A stretch of DNA of 64,000 nt, taken from Clitopilus passeckerianus (Eukaryota > Basidiomycota > Agaricomycetes > Agaricales > Entolomataceae). The notes under the pieces were generated by a model. It worked only from the letters and a program-made list of their open reading frames with translations. It had not been told where the DNA came from and ran no database searches. Positions 1 through 10,009 of this stretch are shown piece by piece. Position numbers and translations under genes: made by a program. The stretch spans positions 1,116,001-1,180,000 of the forward strand of contig CALYLX010000128.1 in the NCBI GenBank assembly GCA_944990035.1, in the 5' to 3' direction. Each line of letters starts with the position of its first letter. Within the stretch, counting starts at the first letter, position 1.

Positions 1-1
1 T

Positions 2-665
2 TTGACGTTCTTAACATTCGACTGTAAGAACGCTTTGCTCTTTGTTACAACCATTCTGACGGTTTGTTCTAGTGCTCGATTGGAATAATACTCAAAATGG
101 AAAATTGCTAGGTTCAATAGGCATAGCCAGTGCCCTACTCCAAGGTGGCTACGTCCGACGGAGCATCTCCAAAGTTGGTGAAATAAAAATGGCAAGCCAG
201 GGTGTCTACAGCTGCGCATTAGGGCTCAGCCTTCTCGCTGCATTCCCATACTTTGTTATGGAGCGGACTGCGCTTGCCATCAGACTTTTGCAAGGCGGTG
301 CACTCTGTCTCGCATTTACGAGCGCGACCGTGGTCAATTCATTGACTGCGCATGCTTCACTGCAGTGCGATGAAGGAGGGTTTGACGAAGCCACCGGCAA
401 GCCTGCTGCGGCTCATCCAGAGCTGATGAAAGGCCAGGCACTGGGCAAGTTCAGGTCCTCAGGTCAGCTGGGGAGGGCAATTGGGCCGCTTCTAGGTAAT
501 AGCGCACTTTTATCGGTTGAACTAATTTTTACTGATATCTGGATAATTATAGCATGTGCATGTTACTGGACGTTTGGTCCGTCAGTCACGTACTCGACGT
601 CAGCGGCAGTTATGTTCCTGTTGGCAGCGACAATGAAGACCGGCATATCCGCCAGAGCTCCATGA
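2..665 (+). CDS. MFS transporter, MFSD10/YCR023C type, 3' portion only
   Basis: This is the C-terminal half of a multi-pass membrane transporter cut by the window edge. Exons read 2-23, 73-495 and 553-665 (stop TGA 663-665), with GT-AG introns 24-72 and 496-552 that keep the frame. The joined start reads LTFLTFDLLDW, then a QNGKLLG stretch and LLQGGYVRR. This is the loop pattern of the tetracycline-resistance-like MFS subfamily (human MFSD10, yeast YCR023C). A second family signature, KGQALGKFRSSGQLGRA-IGP, lies about two thirds along. Several hydrophobic segments fit the last six transmembrane helices. The substrate cannot be told from sequence. The next gene is convergent, with 265 bp between the stop codons. 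Confidence 0.8.
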
Positions 666-930
666 TCTATATATTTGTTTGGGTATTCTAGATATTTACG
701 TGCTTGCTACTATCAAAGGCAGGGAATGATAGATGAGTTGAATAAACAGAAGCATTATATATATCTAGTCCATCCACTACACGTCCAGGAAGGGGTGAAT
801 TAAGACGATATACACTATCTCCTCGACGAATCAGTGATCATGACATCCCGGACATCCTAGCGATGGAGTCTAGAGGGCAAATATTTTAAGGGGTATCGAT
901 TGTTCGTCATCCTGCATGGCGCAATTATAA

Positions 931-2624
931 CTATATCATGTCCAGATGGTGTTGATGTTGGTATATGCGGACTTGGGGAGTCCTAGAATAGGAGAGGTCG
1001 AGATGCACTCCTAGATCGTGAGGATCGGCGGCTGCTGGATGCCCTACCACGCGCGTCATCAACGCGTGTTCGCTGGGAGTCAACGGAGGAGCGAGAGCTG
1101 GCGATGTCATCACGGTTACGATAACTGGTTCCAGGCTGAGAGAGGTCACCATCGTCGTCATAGATCTGGAAGTGGGATTTCTCGGGTGGGAGGTTGGAGG
1201 TGCGGGGCACGCTGGGCGGGGAGCAGGTACGGGAGTGGTTCCCAATTCAATATCGGGAGAACGAGTGAAGACAGCAGGCAGGAAGAATAGAACGCCTCGA
1301 CTGTGATGTCTTCTACGCCTTGAACGGACCGGAGTTCTTGGTTCTTCATCGGTAAGTCCAGCGACGGATGCCACTCTGTTACGGATACGGTTGAACGCCT
1401 GGACGATGGGGCTCTGGGTACGACCAGCGTACAAGTCAGATGTCGAGGCCTCGGAAATTGAAGGGGACGATGGCACGTCCAGAGGGAGATGCAGAACAGG
1501 CATATCAGAATCGACGGGGCTGCTGGGTGTGATGGGAGAATGCGGTTGCGAAGGGGGTGCAGACCATCCTCCCAAATGAAGTTGCCAGCGGCCGGACTGA
1601 TGAGAAAAGCGGGGAAGGAGGATTTCGTAGCCTCTCATCCTGTACGACCTCTGTCGGCCACCATAAAGTCTGACGACGCCGTAGATGAAGACAATTAACC
1701 CAACAACCATGAGAGGCTTGCCCCATGTATTGAGGAATGCAATGAACCCAGCATCACCTGCATGCCAACTACTCCCGTAGAAGTGGGAGAAGAATGAATG
1801 AGGCGCCTCTCCCTCCTTCGCGTTCTTGCCATAAAGGGACTTGGGTAGGATGCGAATTTCCTCTAGATACGTATTAGGATGCGAGGAACTGTAAATGCCA
1901 TATTGGGCCGATAGGAACATGGGGCCCGTGGAAAACATAACTGTGGGGTAGTTGAGGACCCAAGAGTGGTCGAATGTGACGAGGTTGTGGATAGTTTGCT
2001 CCATGAATGGATGGCTGCGCGCACTGAAGATGAGGTCGTTTGAGACACCGACGGGAATGGTCTTTGGGAGGATAACGGCGGAAGTCAGCAGTTGGTCCAT
2101 TGGGCGTAGGCAACCAATGTCGAGGTCCATGTAGATACCGCCATAGTAGTGGAGAACAAAATAGCGGATAGCGTCGGCGCGCTGGATAGGATAGGTGTAA
2201 CCGTCGAATGTCTCCAAGAACCAGGGATACTGTTCAGCAATGAATTCACGGGACTTTGCATCCGTCCACAACATGTATTCACTAAACGGACGCTGACGAT
2301 AAGGAGCATTACGACTTTGAACAGAGTGGAAACGTACTAGTCTGGCATCATGTCGCGACACGCTTGTGAGATACCCTTCCACCTGACGGGCAATTCGTCC
2401 GTTTTCCATGTCTGGTGGATTATTCTGGGAATGCGCTCGGTCTGGCCGTGGTCGGTTGAGTTCCAACGAGTGTCGTTGCCATAAAACGGTATTTCGAGTT
2501 CAGAGAGGTATGCATTGGGGTTAATGGCAAGATAGTACGTTATAGAGGATAGAACGACAACAGTGCCGACTAGAAAGAGGGCAAGGATTATGAGAAAGAT
2601 ATAGAGAGCTCGACGACGATTCAT
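931..2624 (-). CDS. MIPC synthase-like glycosyltransferase (SUR1/CSH1 family, GT32)
   Basis: Two exons on the minus strand, 2624-2338 and 2281-931, are joined by a 56-nt GT-AG intron that creates the family motif YEYMLWTD; the product is about 545 aa. A signal anchor follows the start (MNRRRALYIF...). Then come RIIHQTWKT, the sugar-nucleotide DXD motif (YMDLDIGC), and PVGVSNDLIF, typical of the catalytic subunit that adds mannose to inositol-phosphoceramide in the Golgi. A second membrane segment (LMVVGLIVFIYGVV) follows the catalytic domain, and then an unusually long serine/proline/arginine-rich cytosolic tail of about 220 aa. An in-frame ATG at 2687 could add 21 residues; I preferred 2624 because it sits just before the signal anchor. 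OCH1-type transferases are the alternative but lack the PVGVSND signature. Confidence 0.85.
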
Positions 2625-3005
2625 GGGGGTCAATGGTGAAGGGAGGTAAGAGGGTGACCAGCCGGCAGGAAATGTGGCGGCGATCACTTACGCGTAAAAT
2701 AAAACTTGTCAACAAATTGAAAATATTTCAACAATTCAAAGGCTATGTTTGGCCCCAACTCCGCGATCGATATACTAACATTACAGACAACTACGCTCCG
2801 AGGTTTCTTTTCTAAGACCTCCAGATGCTGCCAAGACTCTTCAAAGGCCACCTTCTCTGCCGAAGACCCGCAGTAAACGAAGGTTTTCGACAGAATCACT
2901 CCGGGCCTCCACCATCATAATCATGATTTGTTGCAATCCCATCGATAGACCTGAGGCAGGGCAGTGTGAACACACCAATCCGGCAGCCTTGCTTGGTCTA
3001 TTCAG
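2625..3005. other. Intergenic, upstream of the MIPC synthase-like gene
   Basis: These 381 bp separate the start of the minus-strand glycosyltransferase from the stop of the minus-strand PIN-domain gene. They must hold the glycosyltransferase promoter and the 3' UTR of the PIN gene. I saw no convincing coding exon, RNA gene or strong TATA element. Confidence 0.5.
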
Positions 3006-4617
3006 TCATGTGCCAGTAGGTCGCATCTTGAGCGAAAATATATCCTTGAAATGGCGATCCAAGACATGCAGTCCTTCACCTATCGAGATCTCTCCCCAGG
3101 ACTCTCCTAGCTCACCGAGAGCACCAAGTGCAACCTCCCAATCCCGTCGGGACCAGTCTTGTCCCCTCCTACATCCTCGGCGGCGGCTGTACGGCCTGCT
3201 GAAGAACGCCTCCAAGCGCGGGTTTGAAACAGGTATTGGTTTCTGGTCGTTCAGGTACTCCAATAGGATCGCTGCATCCCATTTCGAGTAATGCTGCGTT
3301 TGTTGCTGCCATTCCGGAGCATGGGCCGACAATCCGACTCCGTTGGAGATTGGGGGTCTCCGACTCGCGCGACGAGTTCGATAAGGAGTCGCGTAAAATA
3401 CTGTATGACCTGCAGGTGGAGGAGGTCTAGGGCATGGCTAGGTGTTATGGAGTCTTGCTCTTCTCCCTCCGGTTCGGCAGGATCAGCAGACCCCATCTCT
3501 ATATCCATGCCATCGTCCTCCCGAGGGACGGCAGGATGCTTCGGCTTCTTTGTTTGAACCTCATTTGATACCGACTTTGGATGTGTCCTCAGATCTCTAT
3601 AGCTAGGTTCGAATGTCTGGTAGTCGTTGAAATTGACAAAGAACCCGCTGTTGCCGAAAATTGAGAACGCGATCTCTCTGCTACTCCAGTTCTTTGACGG
3701 CCGAATGTGGGGGATGTCTAACCGATGGATATTAGCTTAGCTTTAGCCTCCAGTATGAATGCTTGGGCACATACTGTAGCCTTCAGCCTTGAGCATGATG
3801 TTCTTATCGGCGCTGCATAGAGCAGTAGGCTTTATACCACCAAAGTATTTGCAGCAATCGACAATAAGGTCGTCATTCCGCTGCTCTGGGTCGAGGTCCT
3901 TGAAGAGTCCATAGAGATTAGGCAAAAAATGAGCACTGAAAGGAGAGTTCCTCACATCTTCAAGATCTCTACTCTTCCAATTTCCGGACTCTTTCTCCGT
4001 TTCCTCCTTTGCTTGTACCTTGACTACTCGTGGTCCCTTCTCTTCGACCCTTTCCAGTAGCCAAGTAGACGCTCGTCGGGCAAACCACGCCAGCCCTTCT
4101 CTGTTCTTTTGCCTTCAAGTCCAACCTCAGCCACCAAGGTGCAGAACAGGAGCAAAAACAACGACTCACCCATCAAGCTCATAAACAACAATACCAGGTA
4201 TCACTACCAAAACCGACGGATGCTGGCCCGTCGCATCTTTCACAAATTGCGAGATTGCGTCGAAGTGATGAAGGAGAATATTGGTGTCGATAACTAGAAT
4301 CGCAGAGGCCTCTCCAGGTGGTGCCTTCAAGTTTCGAGCACAACTTCAGTTAGGACCTCGTGGCTGGTTGCACAAATTCAAGCACTGACCGCCATCTCGA
4401 CATCTTCATTAGCAAGCGCATCGATGCGCTGAAGTGTCGCAGTGAGGTGTGTATCCCCCGAATCTGCATAACCTTGAGCTTAAGCGGCGAGTTGGGCGGA
4501 AGAGTGAGGTTACCTACCCTTTGTCTTCATGGAGTTGACTGAATCTGATGCATTAGGCGGTGAGGACGTTTGATAGGCTAAATCTCCGCGACCCCCATCT
4601 AATGGTGATATCGCCAT
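3006..4617 (-). CDS. PIN-domain ribonuclease, Swt1-like
   Basis: Six exons on the minus strand (4617-4518, 4472-4390, 4324-4170, 4100-3775, 3717-3365, 3305-3006) join in phase to about 438 aa. The PIN domain begins ILVIDTNILLHHF, holding the first catalytic Asp. It continues through VVIPGIVVYELDG and GLAWFARRASTWLLERV, and ends with NDDLIVDCCKYFGG and LCSADKNIMLKAEGY, which supply the remaining acidic residues. This layout matches Swt1/transcript-quality-control PIN nucleases, which cut nuclear RNA near the pore. The C-terminus has a conserved-looking helical stretch (WDAAILLEYLNDQKPI, RRDWEVALGALGELG). The last intron (3306-3364) has a weak donor, GTCGGA, and was chosen because it restores frame. 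It may extend the list of RNA-processing genes here, next to Pcf11. Confidence 0.75.
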
Positions 4618-4921
4618 TGCAGGTGTGGCCTTCTGCAGCAACGTCTCTGGGTGAAAACGGGCCAAAGCACCTTGAGTTGAGGGTTTCAAACGTCGCGCGT
4701 CACACTCACAATATTTACCAACAAAAGTAATTTATTTGGGTATTAATGTTACAAGTCCTGTGCAATGATTCTATTGGGTTATGCATGTAATGTATTGTAT
4801 AGATGCAGTGGGTCATGAATAAGAAGTTGAAGTTAAGCCAATAAATCACAAGTGGGAAGTGAACTCCCTGCATGTTGTGCAATAGATGGATGAAGCAGGG
4901 TTAGAATCGCGGCTCCGGATT
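4618..4921. other. Intergenic between PIN gene start and PCF11 stop
   Basis: These 304 bp lie between two minus-strand genes. They should contain the PIN gene promoter and the PCF11 3' UTR, which is AT-rich around 4720-4860. I see no further gene. Confidence 0.5.
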
Positions 4922-7289
4922 TCATGCTGAAGCCAATAACGGTGACAGCGCCTGCTTCTTCGTGGGCGTACCTCCCGAACCGTCTCGGTTAGGTGAGTCG
5001 CTTTCTTCTGCCTTACGTTTAGTACCAGCTAACTTAGGCGTTGACGGTGGCGATCTTGACAAAGTCTCTCTTAGTGAAGACGGTGGTGGTGTGGCTCGAG
5101 CACTCCCAGAGGCGTTGACCTCGGGCGTGCTAGCTCGACTACCACCGCCAGATCGAAGCTTCGATGCAAGACCAGCCTTGGATGCAGAAGCTTCTGCATG
5201 ACACGTCGCGTGGAATATCTGGATAATAAGTAAGTCAATGTACTCTAGCTGAAAGCGGCGAAGGTCTTACCCAGTCATCCTTTTTGACAGCGTTCTTCCA
5301 TACCCATTCCTCATCATCTTCTAAAAACTCAGACTTGAGCGTTTCCTTACAGATGGGGCACGATATATGTTTGGCTTCATCGCCAGGAGGGACAACAACA
5401 AATTGGGCGCGTAATTCGGAATCGCGCTTAGCAGCTTCTGCAGCAATCATTGCTTTCGAGTTACCGAGACGGGGCCTGTCTGCACGGCCTTTTCCTTTGA
5501 TGTCACTTGACAGATCATTTATCCAATCCTTAAACATACGTTAGCATTATATTACAAACCCAAGAATCAACTGAACGTACCTCAACCGGAACAAACCAAC
5601 TGCGACTATGTCCTCGACCAATGTTCTGAACTGCTTTCCTGTTTTGTGCGAAATGGAAGTCGAGATGGTCCTCCATGTTCTTCTTTCCGATCGGAGAATC
5701 GGGAAAGCGGATGCCACATTGCTTACATTGTGTCGGCAGACGACGATACAGTAAATCTATGATATTGGACCGTTTCCTGGGGCGGTATGAGCTCAATTCA
5801 ACTACGACTAAACGTGGAAACATACCTCATGATATCCGTGCTTGAAAGTTTGACCGGTTGCGAGAGAATGGCCTGTCTGTAGGCCCGTGAGGAATCCCGC
5901 TCCATGGAAGCTATTTGTCTGTCGGACAGCTTGGAGGCCTCCTCCTTGACTGAGGCGCCAGCGCCAAGCGGCGTATTATTCGCGGAGACAACGCCAGCCT
6001 TAATAAGTGTCGTCAACAGATTGCTGATGTCAGCGACTGGTTGCTGGACAGTTGCAGTTCTCGATGGTAGCTGGTGTACTGGAGGAGCCGTATAGCCTGT
6101 ATTTTGAGGAGCGGCCGGATAGGATGGCTGGTGTTGCCATTGTTGAACAGGAGCTGGTGCAGAGGTGGCGGTGGCGGTGGCATCGAGGTCTGGAGAGTAG
6201 TTCGTAACTGCGATTGAATTTGTTGAAGTTCTTCTTGGGACACGCCAGCCTCAACTAATTTGCGCAACTGATGAAGGACAGTTATTTGATTCTGAGCAAC
6301 CGAATCGTAGGGATTAGACTGTAATATTCGCTGCTTTTGACCCAGGGACATCTCCAGTTCGTTCAAAACCTGTGACTTGGTGATTTGGGGAGGCAGGGAA
6401 TGGGATGGCTGTTGGATTGTCATTGAGGCGACAATCGTCTGAAGAAGGGCAGAAATGCTTACTCCACCGCTAGAACCTTGACCCCAGATAGCACGTTCTA
6501 TCTGAATTTGTGGGCCAATACCAAAGAGTTCCTTGCCTTGAGGAGATCCTGAACGCCAGGTGATGAGCATCTCGTCCATTTTACTGCGTGTGTTGTTGTC
6601 GACGACGCCATAAGTCTCGAGAAAGAGGCCGAAAACAACGGTGGCGACATGGCGAGCATAAGGTTCGTACACGTTCTTCGAGATGGCGTCAAGTAGGTAG
6701 AACGCGGGGAGCTTCATCCAAGATGGGACCTGGGAAAATTGGACCAAAAAGGAAACATGAGTCAGCAATCCATGGAATTCCATGACAAGACAGAAGGGGT
6801 GGCAGGCGAAGAAGGGCAAGGCAATGAGAGCAGGACGAGAAATTGTCTTCTTTGTGTGCCAATGGCATCTTAAGATGCTTGTGCTCAATGTAAAACTATG
6901 TACAGATTACATGATATTCCATTGGAAACAGAATAACCATAGCCCTCCAGATGCCAATGACCCTAGGGAAAAAGAGGTTGCGAATGAATTGGAGAAGATG
7001 TACTCACCGATCGAATGTGACCATCAATACAGCGTACGACGATATCAGCAAATCGCGCATATTCTTGAGCGAACATGGAGAGATTTTGGATTATGGGCCT
7101 GGAATTGACATTAAGTTCAGAAAGGCGCCGCGCATACTCACGCCGGAAGCCATCGGGATCATAGTGATAGACGGGTGCTGGAGGTGGTTGCTGGTACTGA
7201 TGATAATACCCGTTAGGAGGCACAGCCTGTGGGTACTGCTGTTGGTAGGCGGGTTGCCCGTAATTCGAATAAGAAGGATACAACGACAT
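4922..7289 (-). CDS. PCF11: Pre-mRNA cleavage and polyadenylation factor Pcf11
   Basis: Minus-strand exons are 7289-7008, 6729-5826, 5776-5581, 5528-5271 and 5218-4922. The N-terminal region is a CTD-interacting domain (FRREYARRLSELNVNSRPII, SWMKLPAFYLLDAISKNV), which binds the phosphorylated tail of RNA polymerase II. A glutamine/proline linker follows, then the first zinc finger (QCKQCGIRF ... HLDFHF), the GRSWF-like Clp1-binding stretch (HSRSWFVPVEDWI) and the second zinc finger (CPICKE ... IFHATCHAEA). This is the complete Pcf11 order, acting in the CF IA complex in 3'-end formation and termination. The exon lengths sum to a number not divisible by three. The frame changes near 6164-6195, at a CCACCG repeat, as if one base were missing. 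The start codon at 7289 gives the conserved CID distance. The 278-nt intron 1 is long for this region. Confidence 0.88.
6164..6180. repeat. GGTGGC/GCCACC short tandem repeat inside PCF11
   Basis: Three tandem copies of a six-base unit (GGTGGC on the plus strand) lie in the low-complexity linker of PCF11. The reading frame changes at or just beside this repeat, so it is a candidate slippage or assembly-error site. Confidence 0.7.
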
Positions 7290-7853
7290 GGCGCTACTTA
7301 GAGGGCTCTTCGAACCACCTCAAAGTCTCAGTCCAATGTGAGAGTTGTATAACGCCAAGTGTGTTATAGGAGAACACAAAATGCAGATGAAAACTGTACA
7401 AGGGTCAAAAGTTAATCACCCGTTCACACAGAGTACGCCCAACAACGAGGTCCAATCCGCAGATGAGTTCGACGATGGTGGTGGTAACAGACTGAGGTTG
7501 ACAAGGCCCACACCAATGACAAATGTCAGTTTTTTTCATTCTCCGATTCCGGTGCATCGGATGATGCAGTGGCCGTAGCCACGGCTGACTGTTATTGATT
7601 AGGTCTTGAAAGGACTGGGGGCTTATGGAACTCCCCTTCGTACATTCTCGTAGCAGAGCTCAAGTTCAGCTGTTTCTTTCATAGTAGCTTCCACAAGGAG
7701 TACAATTCAGAGGATAATAATTTTCAATTGCACGCTCAACGCCTCTCTATCATCCAAAAAGGAAATGATTACATCAGCATCACCGCCCTCGCAAGCCCAC
7801 AGAAACTCATCGTCTGAGAGTCAGAACAACACCCCCCTCAAAATCTCCTCAAG
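7290..7853. promoter_or_regulatory. Divergent promoter region, PCF11 and RPL9
   Basis: These 564 bp separate the PCF11 start (minus) from the first exon of RPL9 (plus). They contain the two promoters and the RPL9 5' UTR exon, which ends at 7853. The stretch just before 7853 is pyrimidine-rich, as often seen at ribosomal protein start sites. No coding exon was recognised; the ORFs here lack family signals. Confidence 0.5.
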
Positions 7854-8026
7854 GTATGCTACCCTTCTATATGGCCGCGATATTGAAAATATGGGACTTT
7901 TCATGCCATATACCGCGTCCTGTCTGGAATTTGGGACGGATGGAAAGAAGGAATCATTGGATGCAAATCGCGGCCACTGGATGTACTTGAAAGTTTGTGT
8001 ACTGATCTCGACTTTTGCACCTCTAG
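7854..8026 (+). other. RPL9: 5' UTR intron of RPL9
   Basis: A good donor (AAG|GTATGC) at 7854 and an acceptor (CTCTAG) at 8026 bracket a 173-nt intron that ends exactly one base before the RPL9 initiator ATG. Long 5' UTR introns are common in ribosomal protein genes. The ORF that spans it (from 7765) is interrupted by this intron and is not believed to be coding. Confidence 0.6.
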
Positions 8027-8708
8027 ATGCGCGACGTCCTCAAAACAGAAGAACTCGACATTCCCGAAGGCGTTGAGGTCACAGTCAAGTCCCGCGTTAT
8101 CGTCGTAACAGGGCCTCGGGGAACCCTTACCAAGAACGTTCGCCATGTCGATATGGACATCCGCGTGGTACCAGGCAAGACTACCAAAGTGACATTCGCT
8201 GTATGGCAGGGTGGCCGTAAGCACGTCGCCTGCCTGAGGACAATCCGAACAATGATTAACAACATGGTCACTGGTGTCACCAAGGCATGCTGAATTTTTC
8301 ATAGATCGCATCTGTTTTTCTTACATATATGCCAGGGCTTCCAATACAAAATGCGTGCCGTGTACGCCCATTTCCCCATCAACTGTATCATCCAGGACAA
8401 CGGCAAGGCTGTCGAGATCCGTAACTTCTTGGGCGAGAAGGTAATAAAATCTGTCCACTCTTTGCAAGAATTATGTTCATTCAAATTCCTGTCAGACTGT
8501 CCGACATGTCAACATGCTTGACGGCGTTACCATTACTGAATCGGCGGCACAGAAGGACGAGCTGATCCTGGAGGGCAACGACATCGACATGGTTTCGCAA
8601 TCAGCTGCATCGATCCAGGGTATCTGCCGGGTGAGGAACAAGGATATCCGTAAATTCTTGGATGGTATCTACGTCTCGGCCAAGGGCACCGTTGTCAGCG
8701 ATGATTAA
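8027..8708 (+). CDS. RPL9: 60S ribosomal protein L9 (uL6)
   Basis: Exons 8027-8284, 8336-8440 and 8496-8708 give a 191-aa protein, the normal length for eukaryotic uL6. The start [18 protein letters not shown], the [15 protein letters not shown] segment and [20 protein letters not shown] are family signatures. The protein sits at the base of the P-stalk of the large subunit. Intron 1 (8285-8335) begins GCATGC rather than GT, so it appears to be a GC-AG intron; the join VTK|GFQYKM is exactly what the family requires. Intron 2 is ordinary GT-AG. The start directly follows a 5' UTR intron. Confidence 0.96.
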
Positions 8709-8885
8709 ATGGCATTCATTCGTTACTTATCATGTCCCATGTACGTTTATCAATATGACACACCATGCGGGTCAAATGCATTCATCTCAGATTAAGGCTA
8801 TATTTTGCTATGAGATCGAGCAGTACTTCTAAACGTTGGTGGGTTATTAACTGTAAGAAAATGTGTCCATCCTGGGAATAAGAGG

Positions 8886-9890
8886 CTAAGGAACGAAGGG
8901 GATCTTGGTACCAACTCGACGACGGTAGCGCTCATAGTCGTCGCCGAAAAACTTGACAAGAGCACGCTCTTCAGCTTAATGGAGACATTAGGACGAGCCA
9001 TTTAAACAGAAAATTCTGGGACTTACCTCGAATACGATAATAGAAAAATTTCCAGAGCATGTAGAAGAATGCAACAAAGGTGGCTGGGTTCTGCAAGACA
9101 AGTTGGGTGCCAATGGCCCAATAGAAGAACCCGGCATAGGAAGGATGACGGAACCATCTAAGCGCCCTGTTAGTGGAGACTAAGGTGAAATGGGCTACCG
9201 CACGTACGCATAAACTCCATCAGTAACAAGCCGATGACCTTGACGTTTTTGGAACGCGACGGAATGGGAGAAATTGGTGGACGCGTGAATCATTGCAGTC
9301 GAACGCAGAATTTGACCGAAGATAACAAAAACGACGCCTAGGAACGTGGCAGAGTCAGTACTTGCTTTCTACAAATTTCGAAGACGTGGCACCAATCGTC
9401 GAGATGTACGAATGCTGCTTGAAGCTCGGTTTGAAGTACATCGTAATGAGGTATTCCGCAAGGGCCGTGCCATTTGCGACATGGTATTGCATTCCGTTGT
9501 CAAGAAGATACGCTTCACAAAGAGCTCAGAGAAGGGAAACACGAAAAGAATGCAGCGCTTACAGTCCACACTACATTTTTCGAGATTCCAACCAGCAGTG
9601 ACAGCAAATTCGCCCCAGTGGAATGCTGCCCAAGCCGCAATGAAGAATCCAGATTGATAGGTAGCCCACCAGCAGTTTTTGAACCCTCCGATGAGGAATA
9701 TGAGAAGCCCAAGAGAAAAGACGCCTCCCAGCAGGAACGCGATGGTAGCGGATGCGAGCGGGGTGTTGGGTATATGGCCTCCAGGGCTTACATCGGCGTC
9801 TGGACGAGGTATAGTCTGCAGAGGGTTTATGATCGTCGGTTCATCCTCCCTCAGTATTTTTCTCATTGCCTGCCGAGTCTCTGTGGACAT
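8886..9890 (-). CDS. STE14: Protein-S-isoprenylcysteine O-methyltransferase (ICMT)
   Basis: Five minus-strand exons (9890-9563, 9512-9393, 9337-9208, 9157-9027, 8974-8886) join in phase to 265 aa. The ER membrane enzyme methylates the C-terminal farnesyl- or geranylgeranyl-cysteine of CaaX proteins such as Ras and mating pheromones. Visible signatures are WGEFAVTAGWNLEKCSVD, SYLLDNGMQYH, MIHASTNFSHSVAF, DGVYAWFRHPSY and the C-terminal EERALVKFFGDDYERYR, which hold the S-adenosylmethionine and lipid sites. Several hydrophobic helices surround them. In basidiomycetes the enzyme is needed for lipopeptide pheromone maturation. It is divergent from GFM2 with only 119 bp between starts. Confidence 0.94.
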
Positions 9891-10009
9891 GATGGTCAGG
9901 AGTAGAGCCTTAACGGGAATGCTTGACCATGAAAGGGTCCATTACTTATTGTTTGGTGCCCTGAAGGCCAGCCTCCGATGGCTGTGCCAAATTTACCTTC
10001 AAGGTTCTT

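Noticed and set aside
4962..5201. 79-aa plus-strand ORF
   Set aside because: It is antisense to the last PCF11 exon, which has the conserved zinc-finger end.
7765..8076. 103-aa ORF before RPL9
   Set aside because: It crosses a clear 5' UTR intron (7854-8026) and is out of place for the RPL9 start.
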